Assembly (NCBI GenBank): GCA_016714365.1
Contig: JADJNH010000005.1
Coordinates: 1,030,501 to 1,094,500, forward strand
Source of the DNA: Candidatus Vicinibacter affinis
Lineage (GTDB): Bacteria; Bacteroidota; Bacteroidia; Chitinophagales; Saprospiraceae
Direction: 5' to 3'
Length of the DNA stretch: 64,000 nucleotides
In this document: positions 63,664 through 64,000 of the stretch, in pieces
How positions within the stretch are numbered: position 1 is the stretch's first letter
Layout of the letters: each line of letters opens with the position of its first letter
Program-made: the position numbers and the translations under genes
Notes under the pieces: model-generated
Seen by the model: only the letters and a program-made list of their open reading frames with translations
The model's database searches: none
Told to the model about the DNA's origin: nothing

Positions 63664-64000
63664 ATGATTAAGTTCTATTTGAAAATATTCCCTTTTCTGG
63701 CTTTTACTGTTTTGATCAGTCTTTTCACGTCTTGCAAAAATGATCTCAAAGAAAAGGAACTTATTTTAAAGATCCGCATTGCTGAAGAACCCGATTGTTT
63801 GCATCCCGTGGTGTCACAATCCTCACTGGCAACCCAAATCGAAGTGCTGATCATGCCACCTTTGTTTGAGTATCATCCTGATAAACTAGAGTTATCACCT
63901 ATGTTGGTAAGAGCGATGAGTGAGGCCTTGCCTGTTAACGACAGCACAGTGGCCTTTACTTATGAATTGCATCAGGAAGCAGTATGGGATGATGGGCGAC
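63664..64000 (+). CDS. Peptide/nickel-type ABC transporter substrate-binding lipoprotein (partial)
   Basis: The first 112 codons are visible; the gene runs off the right edge. It starts with ATG at 63664 and a lipoprotein signal (lipobox SLFTSC). The next part (LILKIRIAEEPDCLHPVVSQ, then QIEVLIMPPLFEY, LELSPMLVRAMSEA) has the SBP_bac_5 pattern of oligopeptide-binding proteins such as OppA. In Bacteroidota such lipoproteins usually bind peptides or opines for an ABC importer. Confidence 0.8.
   Translation, partial: MIKFYLKIFPFLAFTVLISLFTSCKNDLKEKELILKIRIAEEPDCLHPVVSQSSLATQIEVLIMPPLFEYHPDKLELSPMLVRAMSEALPVNDSTVAFTYELHQEAVWDDGR

Overview
The window reads as a chromosomal segment of an AT-rich member of the Bacteroidota. 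The evidence is a SusC/SusD pair, several secreted proteins with type IX secretion system (T9SS) C-terminal sorting tails, OmpA proteins with thrombospondin type 3 or PD40 repeats, and a TAnnTTTG-type promoter. Very large secreted proteins built from repeated 'CDxYxWNG...GCDS' units suggest a Saprospiraceae-like lineage; that last step is inference. No rRNA, tRNA, CRISPR array or prophage was seen.

Layout. 0-2 kb holds small unlinked genes. 2-7.7 kb is a very AT-rich island bounded by a direct repeat of about 180 bp. It carries a lipoprotein with polymorphic-toxin architecture and a run of downstream C-terminal cassettes and putative immunity genes, one of them duplicated almost exactly. 7.7-15 kb has scattered accessory genes: SRPBCC, DUF4256, a decayed secreted metalloprotease, a VOC protein and a CPBP protease. 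15.4-20.4 kb looks like a short integron-like array: three same-strand genes separated by attC-like palindromes, behind a decayed tyrosine recombinase. 20.6-26.5 kb is more housekeeping: a SAM methyltransferase, a PD40/OmpA protein, a 2-oxoacid dehydrogenase E2 and CinA. 26.7-32.5 kb is a tight operon of DUF4956 membrane protein, HlyD-like adaptor, TolC-like protein and a large outer-membrane beta-barrel. 33.7-34.6 kb is a cluster of palindromic repeats. 34.9-41.3 kb encodes two large T9SS cargo proteins. 41.7-46.6 kb has an OmpA porin, AlkB-like hydroxylase, GalM and an RsmB/NOP RNA methyltransferase. 48.6-53.3 kb is SusC/SusD. 54.1-62.3 kb is a T9SS cargo cluster with a pentanucleotide repeat, an amber-interrupted gene and a tandem duplication. 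The window ends with a TIGR01777 epimerase and the start of a peptide-type ABC substrate-binding lipoprotein.

Mobile DNA is a recurrent theme. A 350-430 bp MITE-like repeat occurs three times. One copy is split by a decayed IS110-family element inserted into the loop of a hairpin inside the repeat, so the intact copies act as empty sites and fix the IS ends. The 237-bp 5' leader of that IS has strong RNA-structure potential and contains a 10-nt copy of its own left junction, which suits a bridge-RNA gene. Several loci are degraded or possibly switchable: an integrase with a frameshift and a lost catalytic Arg, a metalloprotease with a T8 frameshift and an in-frame TAG, a T9SS cargo gene split by TAG, and the transposase. 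TAG still ends several apparently intact genes, so recoding is not the simplest explanation.

The strongest candidates for something undescribed are the direct-repeat-bounded lipoprotein toxin/immunity cassette island (about 1.9-7.7 kb), the DUF4956-HlyD-TolC-barrel operon (26.7-32.5 kb), and the IS110 leader RNA. No searches were run; family calls rest on recognised motifs.
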